Below are positions 26,959-35,100 of a DNA stretch of 64,000 bases, piece by piece. The position numbers and the translations under genes are program-made. Location of the stretch: assembly GCA_015059485.1 (NCBI GenBank), contig SVAH01000002.1, positions 62,001-126,000 on the forward strand. The letters are read 5' to 3'. Position 1 is the stretch's first letter. Every line of letters begins with the position of its first letter. The notes under the pieces were generated by a model. That model was not told the DNA's origin, made no database searches, and saw nothing but the letters and a program-made list of their open reading frames with translations. Origin of the DNA: Bacillota bacterium. Its GTDB lineage: Bacteria; Bacillota_I; Bacilli_A; RF39; UBA660.

Positions 26959-27033
26959 AAAATAACATTTGTTATTTTATACTATACACCGCTTTTTGGC
27001 ATTTGTCAACATAAAAATAACATTTGTTATTTT
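26959..27033. promoter_or_regulatory. Promoter flanked by two identical 20-bp TetR-type operators
   Basis: AAAATAACA-TT-TGTTATTTT occurs at 26959-26978 and again, identical, at 27014-27033 (55 bp apart). On the minus strand TTGACA (plus 27004-27009), 17 bp and TATAGT sit between them. Repressor bound at both sites would block this promoter. Confidence 0.85.
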
Positions 27034-27069
27034 ATTTTTGATGATTTAATATGTTTTTTAAGAAAAAAA

Positions 27070-27340
27070 ACGTATCTAAAACGTATCTAAAGTGCTTTTT
27101 TTGATAAAAATTACTCAAAATGTGGAACAAATAAAAATCTCGCAATCCCTTTATTCATAAGGGAAAACGAGATTATTTGCCATGACATTGTTTATATTTG
27201 CGTCCTGAGCCACATGGCACACTACACTCACTTCTGACTCGTTAAAATGCTTTAAATTTATCTTAATACTCTTTAATATCATTTAAAATATAATTAAAAC
27301 TCATTAACTTTTTCTAAAGTGTGGGTAAAGTAGTGGGTAA
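27070..27340. repeat. Attachment-site-like module C, with a divergent secA tail
   Basis: Right arm: ACGTATCTAAA twice, 11 bp apart (27070-27091). Core: 27173-27217, reads PCGSGRKYKQCHGK plus TAA, so it has Arg and His where the local secA has Lys and Cys. Terminator hairpin AATCTCG/CGAGATT at 27136-27174. Left arm: GTGTGGGTA-type repeat, 12 bp period (27319-27340), ending 2 bp before the next gene's stop. Gaps are 81 bp and 101 bp. The interval 27034-27342 carries no other gene. Confidence 0.75.
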
Positions 27341-27342
27341 TT

Positions 27343-28101
27343 TTACTTTATTATGCGTGATTCTTTTTTTGTATTACAAAGTGAAATATTATTATCTTTT
27401 GCACACCAAATCTTGCCATTGTTTTCACAGTAAAACTCTAAATTACCATTTGTTGATTTAATAAGACTAACATCAGTAAGCCCATCTTCTCTTAAATAAT
27501 CTTGTAACAAATAATAATCTCCATATTGGTTAGCTACTTTAATTAAATCTTCTTTCTTATAAGTTTCATCTCCAACAACTAATATATTAGGATATTCTTC
27601 CTCATCTGTGTTATTATGTGGATAAATTGAAATTCCGTCCAAATTTAATCCTTCTTCAATATGGAAGTCTGGATATTCTTCACTACATGGTGTAATTATA
27701 ATATACTTTGACATTAACATTGCACCTGCACTAAAGCCTAACATTACTCCATCATATTTTTTCATAACTTCTAATAATCCTAATTTTTCACACATTTCTT
27801 TTTGTTTAAATGGATCACCACCCATTAACATAACAAAACTAGCTTTGCTAACTATTTGTTGTGCTTCTTCTGGTGACATCTCAGGTGTAATTATTGTACT
27901 TATTTCAAATTCTATTCCAATATTTTTAAAATGCTCAGTAAATGCTGGAACATATTTATCTTTGGCTTTTTGAATTTTTTCTGGACTTCCAGGAATATAT
28001 ACTATGCTTTTTTTATCTTTTAATTCACTTAAGAACATATCGCCTAACCCATGTCCAAAAGCATTATTAATATCAAATCCACTACAATAATATCTTGTCA
28101 T
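27343..28101 (-). CDS. Peptidase S51 (dipeptidase E)-like protein
   Basis: 252 residues, flavodoxin-like fold. The nucleophile elbow GFSAGAM (Ser about 124), MGGDPFKQK and YPHNN near 170 match the S51 family, which cuts Asp-X dipeptides, cyanophycin fragments or related gamma-linked substrates. Whether Asp specificity holds cannot be seen. Its leader contains TATAGGAGTTGATA, shared with three other cassette genes. The stop codon lies 2 bp from module C's left arm. Confidence 0.8.
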   Translation of the reverse strand: MTRYYCSGFDINNAFGHGLGDMFLSELKDKKSIVYIPGSPEKIQKAKDKYVPAFTEHFKNIGIEFEISTIITPEMSPEEAQQIVSKASFVMLMGGDPFKQKEMCEKLGLLEVMKKYDGVMLGFSAGAMLMSKYIIITPCSEEYPDFHIEEGLNLDGISIYPHNNTDEEEYPNILVVGDETYKKEDLIKVANQYGDYYLLQDYLREDGLTDVSLIKSTNGNLEFYCENNGKIWCAKDNNISLCNTKKESRIIK

Positions 28102-28221
28102 ATTATCAACTCCTATAAATATTATACCATGTTTTTTTCTATAAACTTTTATTAAAACGATTAATATTCTATTTTTTCTTTATTTATAATAGGTTTAAAG
28201 CACTTTGCCTAAAACTCCAAT

Positions 28222-28242
28222 GTGTGGGTAAAAGTGTGGGTA
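28222..28242. repeat. Arm-like direct repeat without secA core (boundary D)
   Basis: GTGTGGGTA twice, 12 bp apart, 3 bp before the stop of the HExxH gene. The same repeat is at 27319-27340 and 29379-29398. No SEC-C tail or hairpin occurs between 28102 and 28245, so this looks like a cassette end whose core has been lost. Confidence 0.6.
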
Positions 28243-28245
28243 TTT

Positions 28246-29259
28246 TTACTTTTTTATTCCTGTCCCTGGAGCACTCATTTCATCACCAACTATTTGTGAT
28301 GCTAGAGACCTTGTTTCACTTTTTAATAAATATTTTGAAAATGATCTGCAATCAGCATTAGCATCTAGTAAACATAAAAAGTATTTTCTATCTATATCAT
28401 CTAATACATCAAATTGCTTTTTTAAGGAAAGCTTTGCTCCTTTTCTTGGGTATATTTCATATTCATTTTCTGTTTCATTACCACTCAAAACAACCTCTTT
28501 ATCAGGATTATCCTTATAAGCTATTAAATCAACGCAATAAACATAATCTAATCTAAATAAAAAATCTTCAAATTCATATGGGAAATTATAAGTCTTTTTT
28601 GCTTCTTCATATACTTGTTTTAATTTGTTTATACCAGCATTATCTTCATATAAATAGTTAATAGCAACGAAGAAGTCTTTAGGAACATTTAACATAATGG
28701 ACAATTTACTTAATATAGAATCATACATTTCATAATTATGAAGTGCAGATGTTATAACTCCTCCATTTAACATTCTTAATTTGTCTGAGGGAATTTCTTT
28801 TTCCTCAAAAGTTACATTATATATTTCTTCATATACTTTCTCAGCAAAATATTGCGTTTGAGCTTCCATTATCATTCTTCCAATATTTGACTCTTGATTG
28901 ATACCAACTTCATCATTTATTGGATTTGTTTGTACTGCATGATGCAATTCATGATAAACTGTTATTTCCCTTAATGGTTCTCCTAAATCTTTTCTTACAT
29001 ATATTATTTTACTTTTTGGTTCTCTTAATCCTTTACAATCAGGGCCCAGTTCTTTATAAATTTCACTATTTTGATCATAAAATTCAATTTTCGAAGCATA
29101 TAATAAGGCATTATCAATTAATTTTTCTATATTATTAGCACCTAGTATTTGTTGATTCTTTAATAGCACACAAAAATAATTTGTAAAATACTCTAATGTA
29201 GTGTTATCTATATTAGATTTTTTACTATATATATAATTTTTAATTTCTTCTCTGTTCAT
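28246..29259 (-). CDS. HExxH-motif protein, possible zinc metallopeptidase
   Basis: 337 residues, no signal peptide. VYHELHHAVQ (about residue 110) has the HExxH zinc-binding core; NIGRMIMEAQTQYFAEKVYEE some 25 residues on could supply a Glu ligand. The rest is helical and unfamiliar. Of two adjacent ATGs, the second (29259) has the same 8-nt spacing from AGGAG as the other genes that share this leader. It resembles the 1478-2626 protein in plan but not obviously in sequence. Activity is inferred from the motif. Confidence 0.55.
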   Translation of the reverse strand: MNREEIKNYIYSKKSNIDNTTLEYFTNYFCVLLKNQQILGANNIEKLIDNALLYASKIEFYDQNSEIYKELGPDCKGLREPKSKIIYVRKDLGEPLREITVYHELHHAVQTNPINDEVGINQESNIGRMIMEAQTQYFAEKVYEEIYNVTFEEKEIPSDKLRMLNGGVITSALHNYEMYDSILSKLSIMLNVPKDFFVAINYLYEDNAGINKLKQVYEEAKKTYNFPYEFEDFLFRLDYVYCVDLIAYKDNPDKEVVLSGNETENEYEIYPRKGAKLSLKKQFDVLDDIDRKYFLCLLDANADCRSFSKYLLKSETRSLASQIVGDEMSAPGTGIKK

Positions 29260-29378
29260 CATATCAACTCCTATATTAATTATATCATAATTTTTAGAAA
29301 TAATTTTAGCAAAGCAATAATTATTAATTAGATTCTTTGATTATGAGCATTTTTCTATAATTAAATGAAAATCAACAT

Positions 29379-29398
29379 GTGTGGGTAAAGTGTGGGTA
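29379..29398. repeat. Arm-like direct repeat without secA core (boundary E)
   Basis: GTGTGGGTA twice, 11 bp apart, followed by TTGTAATTTTTACAA, a small hairpin before the GH10 stop. No SEC-C tail in 29263-29378. Confidence 0.6.
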
Positions 29399-29432
29399 GC
29401 GTTGTAATTTTTACAACTTTTTAAGTAATTCT

Positions 29433-31082
29433 TTATCTATGCTTATGAGAAGGCTCAGTACTTTCATAATTTTGTGCTTCCGCTTGACTAAATTCTTGCT
29501 TTTTAATTAATTTTTTATGCGTTGGGAATAAACCTCCACAAGCAGTTGGAATTTGATGAATATCAGTGATACTTCCATCTGACCTTACTCTTTCTAAATT
29601 ACAATCAATACCATCGGTTAATGACCAATATGATATACCATCTAGATGTACTCCCGATTCATTAATAACGCTTGATATTTCTCCAATTTTTTGATGTTTA
29701 TATTCATAAACTTGTTCTAGAGTTACTTCAGGATTATTTCCAAATACTCTAGGTATTTGAGTTCTTCCTAGTGACATATCAAATTCAGTAATTTGTATAT
29801 GTTTTCCTGTTCTTTCTTGCAAAGTTCTAAAGTCTTCAAAGCATCGTCTAATTTTATTTTCATCTTCACCAATTGTTATATGCATTTGTGAACCTAATGT
29901 ATCAATTAAACCAGGTCGTTTAGAATCAATTTTTCCTAATACCTCTAGCACTTTTTTTCTTCTTTCGTCATTTTCTAAAAACGGTTCATTATACAGAAAG
30001 TTTACTCCTTCAGGTTTGTTTTTACGTGCATAATCAAATGCTGATAATAGTTCATCCATAGTTATACCATATTTATTTTCCCAAATATTTTTATATTCAG
30101 GAATTTCTCCAGGATATAAATCTCTATATAACTCTTTGTTTTCATCCAAAACTACTTTATATTTACCTGCTTTATTCTTTTTATATGAACACCACTTTTT
30201 TGTAGTATCATCATATATCATCGGATCAAAACTTACAATTTCATTAAATAAATCAACTGCATTAATAACTGGCTCTTCCTTACCATTTATTTTAACTTTA
30301 TGATTTGAATTATATTTATTTATAAAATCAATACTTTTTTTAACATAATCTTTTATTATTTCTAACATTTCTTCTTTAGATTTCCCTGCAAATAAATTAT
30401 CCATTCCATCTTTAACTAATAATGAATGATATCTAACTTGTTTTCCATTCCTATATGCAAAATCCAAATCTCTTTCAGCAAAATAAAAATCAAATCTTTT
30501 ATCTGGATTACTTTTATCATATAAATCATTTACTACATTATATATTCTTCCAGAACCTATTAACATACTATTGAAACTTCCTAAATTATTATTTAATAGC
30601 ACCATTTCTTCATATAAGTCTTCAGATTTAAGTTGATCTCTTTCTGTGGATACAAAATGATGGCTCATATCAAATATTTCTTCATAATTGTTTGGGTATT
30701 TATTTTTAATAAATTCTCTTAACCATGACATAATTTCTGGTGAATTATTTGATATTGCATTTTTAATTATTTCTATATCGTTTTCTTGAATTCCACAATG
30801 TCTAAGCTTATTATCTATATTAACTTTTTTATCTGCATCATGAAGTACCATAGTATCTTGATAACTTTTAAATACCAATCCCTTAAAATCATCTAATGGC
30901 ATGGTAATCATTTTTTCCAAATCTTCTTTACTATAATTATGTTTTATTTGATCACAATGAATAATAAAATCAATTAATTCATTATTATCCTTACATTGTA
31001 TTATAGATAACAAGTCTATTTGTTCTGCACTAAAATATCCCCCAACTATATTTGTATTAACTTGTAAATTGTTTACATCCAT
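29433..31082 (-). CDS. GH10 endo-beta-1,4-xylanase-like protein, cytoplasmic
   Basis: 549 residues. An unfamiliar helical N-terminal region (about 1-130) precedes a GH10-like barrel. SHHFVSTERDQLK, the acid/base region DLFNEIV, the substrate strand GSQMHITIG, the nucleophile region ITEFDMSL and SYWSLTDG are in family order. GH10 enzymes cut xylan-type beta-1,4 links. There is no signal peptide, so it probably acts on imported oligosaccharides or has another role. An enzyme of this size is unusual cargo for a small cassette. It has its own promoter (TATAAT before AGGAGAAGATA). Confidence 0.75.
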   Translation of the reverse strand: MDVNNLQVNTNIVGGYFSAEQIDLLSIIQCKDNNELIDFIIHCDQIKHNYSKEDLEKMITMPLDDFKGLVFKSYQDTMVLHDADKKVNIDNKLRHCGIQENDIEIIKNAISNNSPEIMSWLREFIKNKYPNNYEEIFDMSHHFVSTERDQLKSEDLYEEMVLLNNNLGSFNSMLIGSGRIYNVVNDLYDKSNPDKRFDFYFAERDLDFAYRNGKQVRYHSLLVKDGMDNLFAGKSKEEMLEIIKDYVKKSIDFINKYNSNHKVKINGKEEPVINAVDLFNEIVSFDPMIYDDTTKKWCSYKKNKAGKYKVVLDENKELYRDLYPGEIPEYKNIWENKYGITMDELLSAFDYARKNKPEGVNFLYNEPFLENDERRKKVLEVLGKIDSKRPGLIDTLGSQMHITIGEDENKIRRCFEDFRTLQERTGKHIQITEFDMSLGRTQIPRVFGNNPEVTLEQVYEYKHQKIGEISSVINESGVHLDGISYWSLTDGIDCNLERVRSDGSITDIHQIPTACGGLFPTHKKLIKKQEFSQAEAQNYESTEPSHKHR

Positions 31083-31251
31083 AACTATCTTCTCCTATTT
31101 ATATTATACCATCAAATATCAAATATTTATTTTAAATTTACTTAATGAAATTATAAAATTCTAATTTTAGATACGTTTTGTATTTAATTTGAAAACTATA
31201 TTTCAATATGCATTTTAGCCTTATTTTATAAGATTTTACAAAGTTTTTATA

Positions 31252-31516
31252 ACGTATCTAAAACGTATCTAAGACAATGGACACTCCAAAAATTACCCAA
31301 AAAGTGGAATCATAGAAAAACCCGCAATCCCTTATTTTATGTGGGTTCGCGGGCTTATTTACCACAACACTGCTTATATTTTTTACCACTGCCACATGGA
31401 TAAAAAATTTGCTCTGTTTAGCTCCACTTGGCTTCACAAAAGCCTTATTTTTCTTGCTGTTTTTCATTTGGCTTCACGCTATTTCACTCGGCTTCTATGG
31501 TAAACTGTATCTAAAA
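31252..31516. repeat. Attachment-site-like module F
   Basis: Right arm: ACGTATCTAA twice, 11 bp apart (31252-31272). Core: 31355-31399, PCGSGKKYKQCCGK plus TAA. Hairpin CCCGC/GCGGG at 31320-31354. Left arm: single CTGTATCTAAAA (31505-31516). Gaps are 82 and 105 bp. Between core and left arm are three GGCTTC-centred repeats (31428-31437, 31468-31477, 31488-31497), the first two identical. The interval 31083-31553 has no coding sequence that I trust. Confidence 0.75.
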
Positions 31517-31553
31517 TTAGGTTGTTGCAATTTTTTGCAACTTTTATATACTC

Positions 31554-32681
31554 CTATTTTTTTAATATTTCCTGTTTTGGTTTCATCATTTGATAATGGA
31601 ATTGTGTTTCTCCATTTGGTACAAAACCTAACCTAGCATATAGTGATCCAACTGGATTTTGTTTGAAATATTGAATTTCAATATCTCTATCTTTGTTTTC
31701 TTCTAATTTATCTTTTAGTAACTTTGTTCCAATGCCTTTTCCTTGATATTCAGGAATAATACAAATATTTCCAATTTCATAATTACCATTCTCTAAAACT
31801 TCTCCATTATAGAATCCTATTTTTTGGTCTCCATTCATAATTATAAATGCATTAGGTTTAACAGTAGTTATAAATTTTTCAAAGTAATTTCTTTGATCTT
31901 CTTCTATCCATGCTCCCCAACATTCTTCTACATATTTTTTATATGCATTTTTCTTTACTTCATATACATATTCATAATCTTCATCTTCATACGGAACTAA
32001 TTGTATTGTATCTACCATTTTTATTCCTCCATTTTCAAATTCATAATAAGGTCTTTCTCCAAAAATATTTATCTCATTTTCAGTTATATAAATAGTATCT
32101 TGTTCAGGTAATGCTATTACTGTTTCATTAGTACTTGAGTATTTTATTAAATAATCAGTATATTTTTTATGTATTTCTTCTGTTTTTGAATTAGTATAAT
32201 GTGCAAAAACAGACTTCCCATTTAATTTATCAAATCCTTTTGTATCAATAAGATTAACATCATTTCTATCCATAGCTAAGCAACTATTTATATCATATCC
32301 AAATATAATTGCTCCAGCACTACATCCAATTACTATGCCACCATTGTCTAAATATTCATTTATTTTTTCAAAAATACCATTATCTTTGATCCCTTTTAAT
32401 AATTTGTATGTATTTCCACCACCTATGAAAATTGCAGAATAATTATTAAAATCAAATGATGCAAATTGTTCGAATGTTCTTGGCATATCAACACCTACTA
32501 CATCTACATTAGTTATTTGCTTTTGGAACCATTCATAGCATCCATCATACGGATGATCAGTTTCATCCATAGCTAGTGGAACATATAATATTGGTTTATT
32601 ATGATCCATTGCTTCATTTACTTTACTCATGGTCAAAGCTAATTCTTTTGTACTTCCTCCACCATTTAAGAATAATTTCAT
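31554..32681 (-). CDS. Peptidase S51-like protein fused to a GNAT acetyltransferase
   Basis: 375 residues. The N-terminal part (1-215) is S51-like: LFLNGGGST, IFIGGGNTYKLL and the nucleophile elbow GCSAGAIIFG (Ser about 117). The C-terminal part (about 230-370) is GNAT: IGNICIIPEYQGKGIGTKLL with the acetyl-CoA loop QGKGIG, and LYARLGFVPNGE. A single chain carrying both could cut and then acetylate a small gamma-peptide or amino-acid conjugate. The fusion reads through without a stop and has one leader. It shares TATAGGAGTTGATA with three other cassette genes. Confidence 0.8.
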   Translation of the reverse strand: MKLFLNGGGSTKELALTMSKVNEAMDHNKPILYVPLAMDETDHPYDGCYEWFQKQITNVDVVGVDMPRTFEQFASFDFNNYSAIFIGGGNTYKLLKGIKDNGIFEKINEYLDNGGIVIGCSAGAIIFGYDINSCLAMDRNDVNLIDTKGFDKLNGKSVFAHYTNSKTEEIHKKYTDYLIKYSSTNETVIALPEQDTIYITENEINIFGERPYYEFENGGIKMVDTIQLVPYEDEDYEYVYEVKKNAYKKYVEECWGAWIEEDQRNYFEKFITTVKPNAFIIMNGDQKIGFYNGEVLENGNYEIGNICIIPEYQGKGIGTKLLKDKLEENKDRDIEIQYFKQNPVGSLYARLGFVPNGETQFHYQMMKPKQEILKK

Positions 32682-32756
32682 AGTATCAACTCCTATAGTT
32701 ATTATATCATAAAATGCACCTTATCTGTGTGGCAATGGTAAATTTAGACGTTTTTA

Positions 32757-33024
32757 CTGTATCTAAACTGTATCTAAAACAAAAAAATTGCAATAAATTG
32801 CAACTTTCTTGAAATCATGAAATCTTCTAAAACCCTTATATTTATTGGCTTAAATAACTATTTACCACAACATTGTTTATATTTTTTGCCACTGCCACAT
32901 GGACTGAGTGATACTATTTTCTAGCAATAACTTGCGAATAAGTTGTAATCAATGCTAATAATTTGTAAGTTTTTCAACAAATTTCTTAAAAAATCTCTCA
33001 GAAGTTATCTAAAAAGGTATCTAA
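32757..33024. repeat. Attachment-site-like module G
   Basis: Right arm: CTGTATCTAAA twice, 11 bp apart (32757-32778). Core: 32858-32902, PCGSGKKYKQCCGK plus TAG. Left arm: GTTATCTAAA and GGTATCTAAA, 12 bp apart (33004-33024). Gaps are 79 and 101 bp. The right side matches module B over about 170 bp with few changes. Nothing else is seen in 32682-33064. Confidence 0.75.
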
Positions 33025-33064
33025 AATACTTTTTTAATGATTTTTAGAATTTTTTTGTAAGTTC

Positions 33065-33568
33065 TTATATTTTTTCAAAATAATATACATTCTCAGGTAA
33101 TTGTAATTTTTCAAACATTCTCTGTTTTATATATTTACCACCAATATGTTCATAAAATTCATTTGATGGATTTCCTACTAAACATCCTATGACCATTTTA
33201 TCAAAATTCATTTCTTTTAATTCGTTAATACCTGCTTCTATTAATTTTTTTCCAAATCCATATCCTTTGTATCCGTTAATAATATATACCGCATGTATTT
33301 CACCGCAATTATCATAATCAGTTTCATCTGTTGATCCAACATTTATAAATCCTACTAATTTATCATCAACTTCTAAAACATATTGGTGATTTTCTTTTTC
33401 ATCAAATTTGTTATAAGAGTTCTTAGCCCTTTCTTCTTCATTATTATATAAATTATCTAAAAATTCATCAGGCACAATTCCCCTATATGTTTCATTCCAA
33501 GCAACAGTAACAACATGAGCTACATCTGCACAATCTCTTCTTTCTTTTTTTCTTATTTTATAGTCCAT
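33065..33568 (-). CDS. GNAT-family N-acetyltransferase
   Basis: 167 residues. IRKKERRDCADVAHVVTVAWNETY at the N terminus (split by the family's first helix), VLEVDDKLVGFINVG, and the acetyl-CoA loop GYKGYGFGKKLIEAG, then NEFYEHIGGKYI. It would transfer acetyl to an unknown amine. Two bp separate it from the next GNAT gene upstream, so both form a two-gene operon within one cassette. Start follows a weak AAGGTTAAATAATT-type site. Confidence 0.85.
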   Translation of the reverse strand: MDYKIRKKERRDCADVAHVVTVAWNETYRGIVPDEFLDNLYNNEEERAKNSYNKFDEKENHQYVLEVDDKLVGFINVGSTDETDYDNCGEIHAVYIINGYKGYGFGKKLIEAGINELKEMNFDKMVIGCLVGNPSNEFYEHIGGKYIKQRMFEKLQLPENVYYFEKI

Positions 33569-33570
33569 AA

Positions 33571-34161
33571 TTATTTAACCTTTCCATTTGAAACATATGG
33601 CTCATATATTTCTTTATATTTTTCAAGTGCATTTTTTACATCAATATTATAATCTACAACCATACATTTTTCATCTTCATTATAATATTCTTTTACTCTT
33701 ACTCCACCTAAGGCTTCCATGGTTTTCCAAGATGCAGGATTATCTAAATCAGCATCCATAAATACCGTTTCAATTCCATATTCATCGCATACTTTTAAAC
33801 CTAAATATAGGTTTACTTTATTATATCCTTTTCCTCTTTCAGTTGGGCGAATGCCATAACCAATATGACCACCAAATTTACTTAATCTTTCATTTAAAGC
33901 AGTTCTAATATTAATCATTCCCACAATTCGATGATCACTTTCTCTTACTAAGAAATATGTTCTAGCAGGAACTCTTTCTTCACTTGGTGTCATGGTATAA
34001 TCTTTTTCTAATTTATCTAGCCATCCTTCATAATTATCAAGATATCTATGTAATCCACCTGATCCATTAATATCAGATTTATATTCATAATGCTCATTAA
34101 TATACTCGATTGCTTCGTTTTTTCTTTCTATCGATGGTATTTCAAAATATAATTTTTCCAT
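33571..34161 (-). CDS. GNAT-family N-acetyltransferase
   Basis: 196 residues from the ATG at 34161, which has AGGAG 8 nt before it; a longer in-frame start reads through the promoter and is rejected. GHIGYGIRPTERGKGYNKVNL holds the acetyl-CoA loop (RPTERGKGY), followed by DNPASWKTMEALGGVR, typical of YitI/acetyltransferase-4-like GNATs. Promoter TATAAT and the shared TATAGGAGTTGATA leader are directly upstream. Operon with the next GNAT gene. Confidence 0.85.
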   Translation of the reverse strand: MEKLYFEIPSIERKNEAIEYINEHYEYKSDINGSGGLHRYLDNYEGWLDKLEKDYTMTPSEERVPARTYFLVRESDHRIVGMINIRTALNERLSKFGGHIGYGIRPTERGKGYNKVNLYLGLKVCDEYGIETVFMDADLDNPASWKTMEALGGVRVKEYYNEDEKCMVVDYNIDVKNALEKYKEIYEPYVSNGKVK

Positions 34162-34221
34162 ATTATCAACTCCTATATTAATTATATCATACTTATTAGT
34201 TTTCAAAAACACCTGTGAAAA

Positions 34222-34530
34222 GGTATCTAAAAGGTATCTAAAGTGAATTTTTGGTGATTTTTCGCAATTTTTTAGCAAAGAAAAAACTCGCGTTTTCCCT
34301 TATTTTATGCGGGTTTGCGAGTTTATTTTCCACAACACTGCTTATATTTCTTTCCCGATCCACATGTTCATGAACTTTTGGTATATATAGTATTATCGTT
34401 ACTATCGTTATTATTGTTATTTCAATAAAAAAGTGGTTTGGTAACATTTAGTACATATAGTATTTATAGTACTATTGTAACTATTGTTATTTATATTCTG
34501 CAAACATTTTGCAAACATTGTTTGCAAAAC
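34222..34530. repeat. Attachment-site-like module H
   Basis: Right arm: GGTATCTAAA twice, 11 bp apart (34222-34242). Core: 34323-34367, TCGSGKKYKQCCGK plus TAA; the first codon is Thr rather than Pro. Hairpin AACTCGC/GCGAGTT at 34285-34324. Left arm: GCAAACATT twice, 11 bp apart, plus an inverted GTTTGC (34500-34530), touching the cupin stop. Gaps are 80 and 132 bp. The long gap contains two imperfect copies of a 40-bp sequence rich in TATAGTAT and TATTGTTATTT (34382-34423, 34452-34494). No gene seen in 34162-34529. Confidence 0.75.
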
Positions 34531-35006
34531 TATTTTTCCCCATCGTAATAATCTACTTGACTATTTTCTTTATAAAATGAACTAGATATATTGTGTTCTA
34601 TTATGCCAATTTTTCCAGAGTCAACATATTTAATAATATCTGGGGAGTTAGTTGTGTCAAAATCTATATATGTTAGTTTTTCATTCTTCGAAGTATTTGT
34701 TATCTTATGAGTTCCCCCTTCTCCACATGGAAAAACAATTATATCACCACTAGTAACCTTTAATTTTTCATCATTAGTCTCAACTTCACCAGAACCACTA
34801 ATAATGTAAAAACATTCGGTATTATATTTATGATAGTGTTTTGGATAGGCACTTTTTAAAGGTGCTAACTCATAAAAGCATACATAACACTGACTAAAAT
34901 CTTTTCTTTTAGTAACTTCATATTTTGTATAATCATATTTGTCTAATCCTGTTTTCCTTTTTCCTTCTATTTTGGAAATGTTTGTAAGAACAATCTTATT
35001 ATTCAT
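34530..35006 (-). CDS. Cupin-domain protein
   Basis: 158 residues, single cupin. Motif 1 PKHYHKYNTECFYIISGSG (His, His and Glu metal-type ligands) and motif 2 GDIIVFPCGEGGTHKI. Likely a metal-dependent sugar or small-molecule enzyme, or a binding protein; the substrate is unclear. ATG at 35006 follows GAGGTG. This is the cassette next to secA and so, on the insertion model, the most recent arrival. Confidence 0.8.
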   Translation of the reverse strand: MNNKIVLTNISKIEGKRKTGLDKYDYTKYEVTKRKDFSQCYVCFYELAPLKSAYPKHYHKYNTECFYIISGSGEVETNDEKLKVTSGDIIVFPCGEGGTHKITNTSKNEKLTYIDFDTTNSPDIIKYVDSGKIGIIEHNISSSFYKENSQVDYYDGEK

Positions 35007-35100
35007 ATACACCTCTTATACTACAATTTAGTTCATTCAATAATCAAAAATTGTTTGCAAGAATAATTACCTTTATTTATAAGGGTTTATAGCCTTTTTT

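Noticed and set aside
31409-31636. Plus-strand hydrophobic frame near 31.5 kb
   Set aside because: It overlaps an attachment-like module and the end of the S51-GNAT gene, with no ribosome-binding site.
23834-34367. The six secA-tail copies as small SEC-C protein genes
   Set aside because: None has a start codon, ribosome-binding site or upstream zinc-finger sequence; only the last 14 codons are present.
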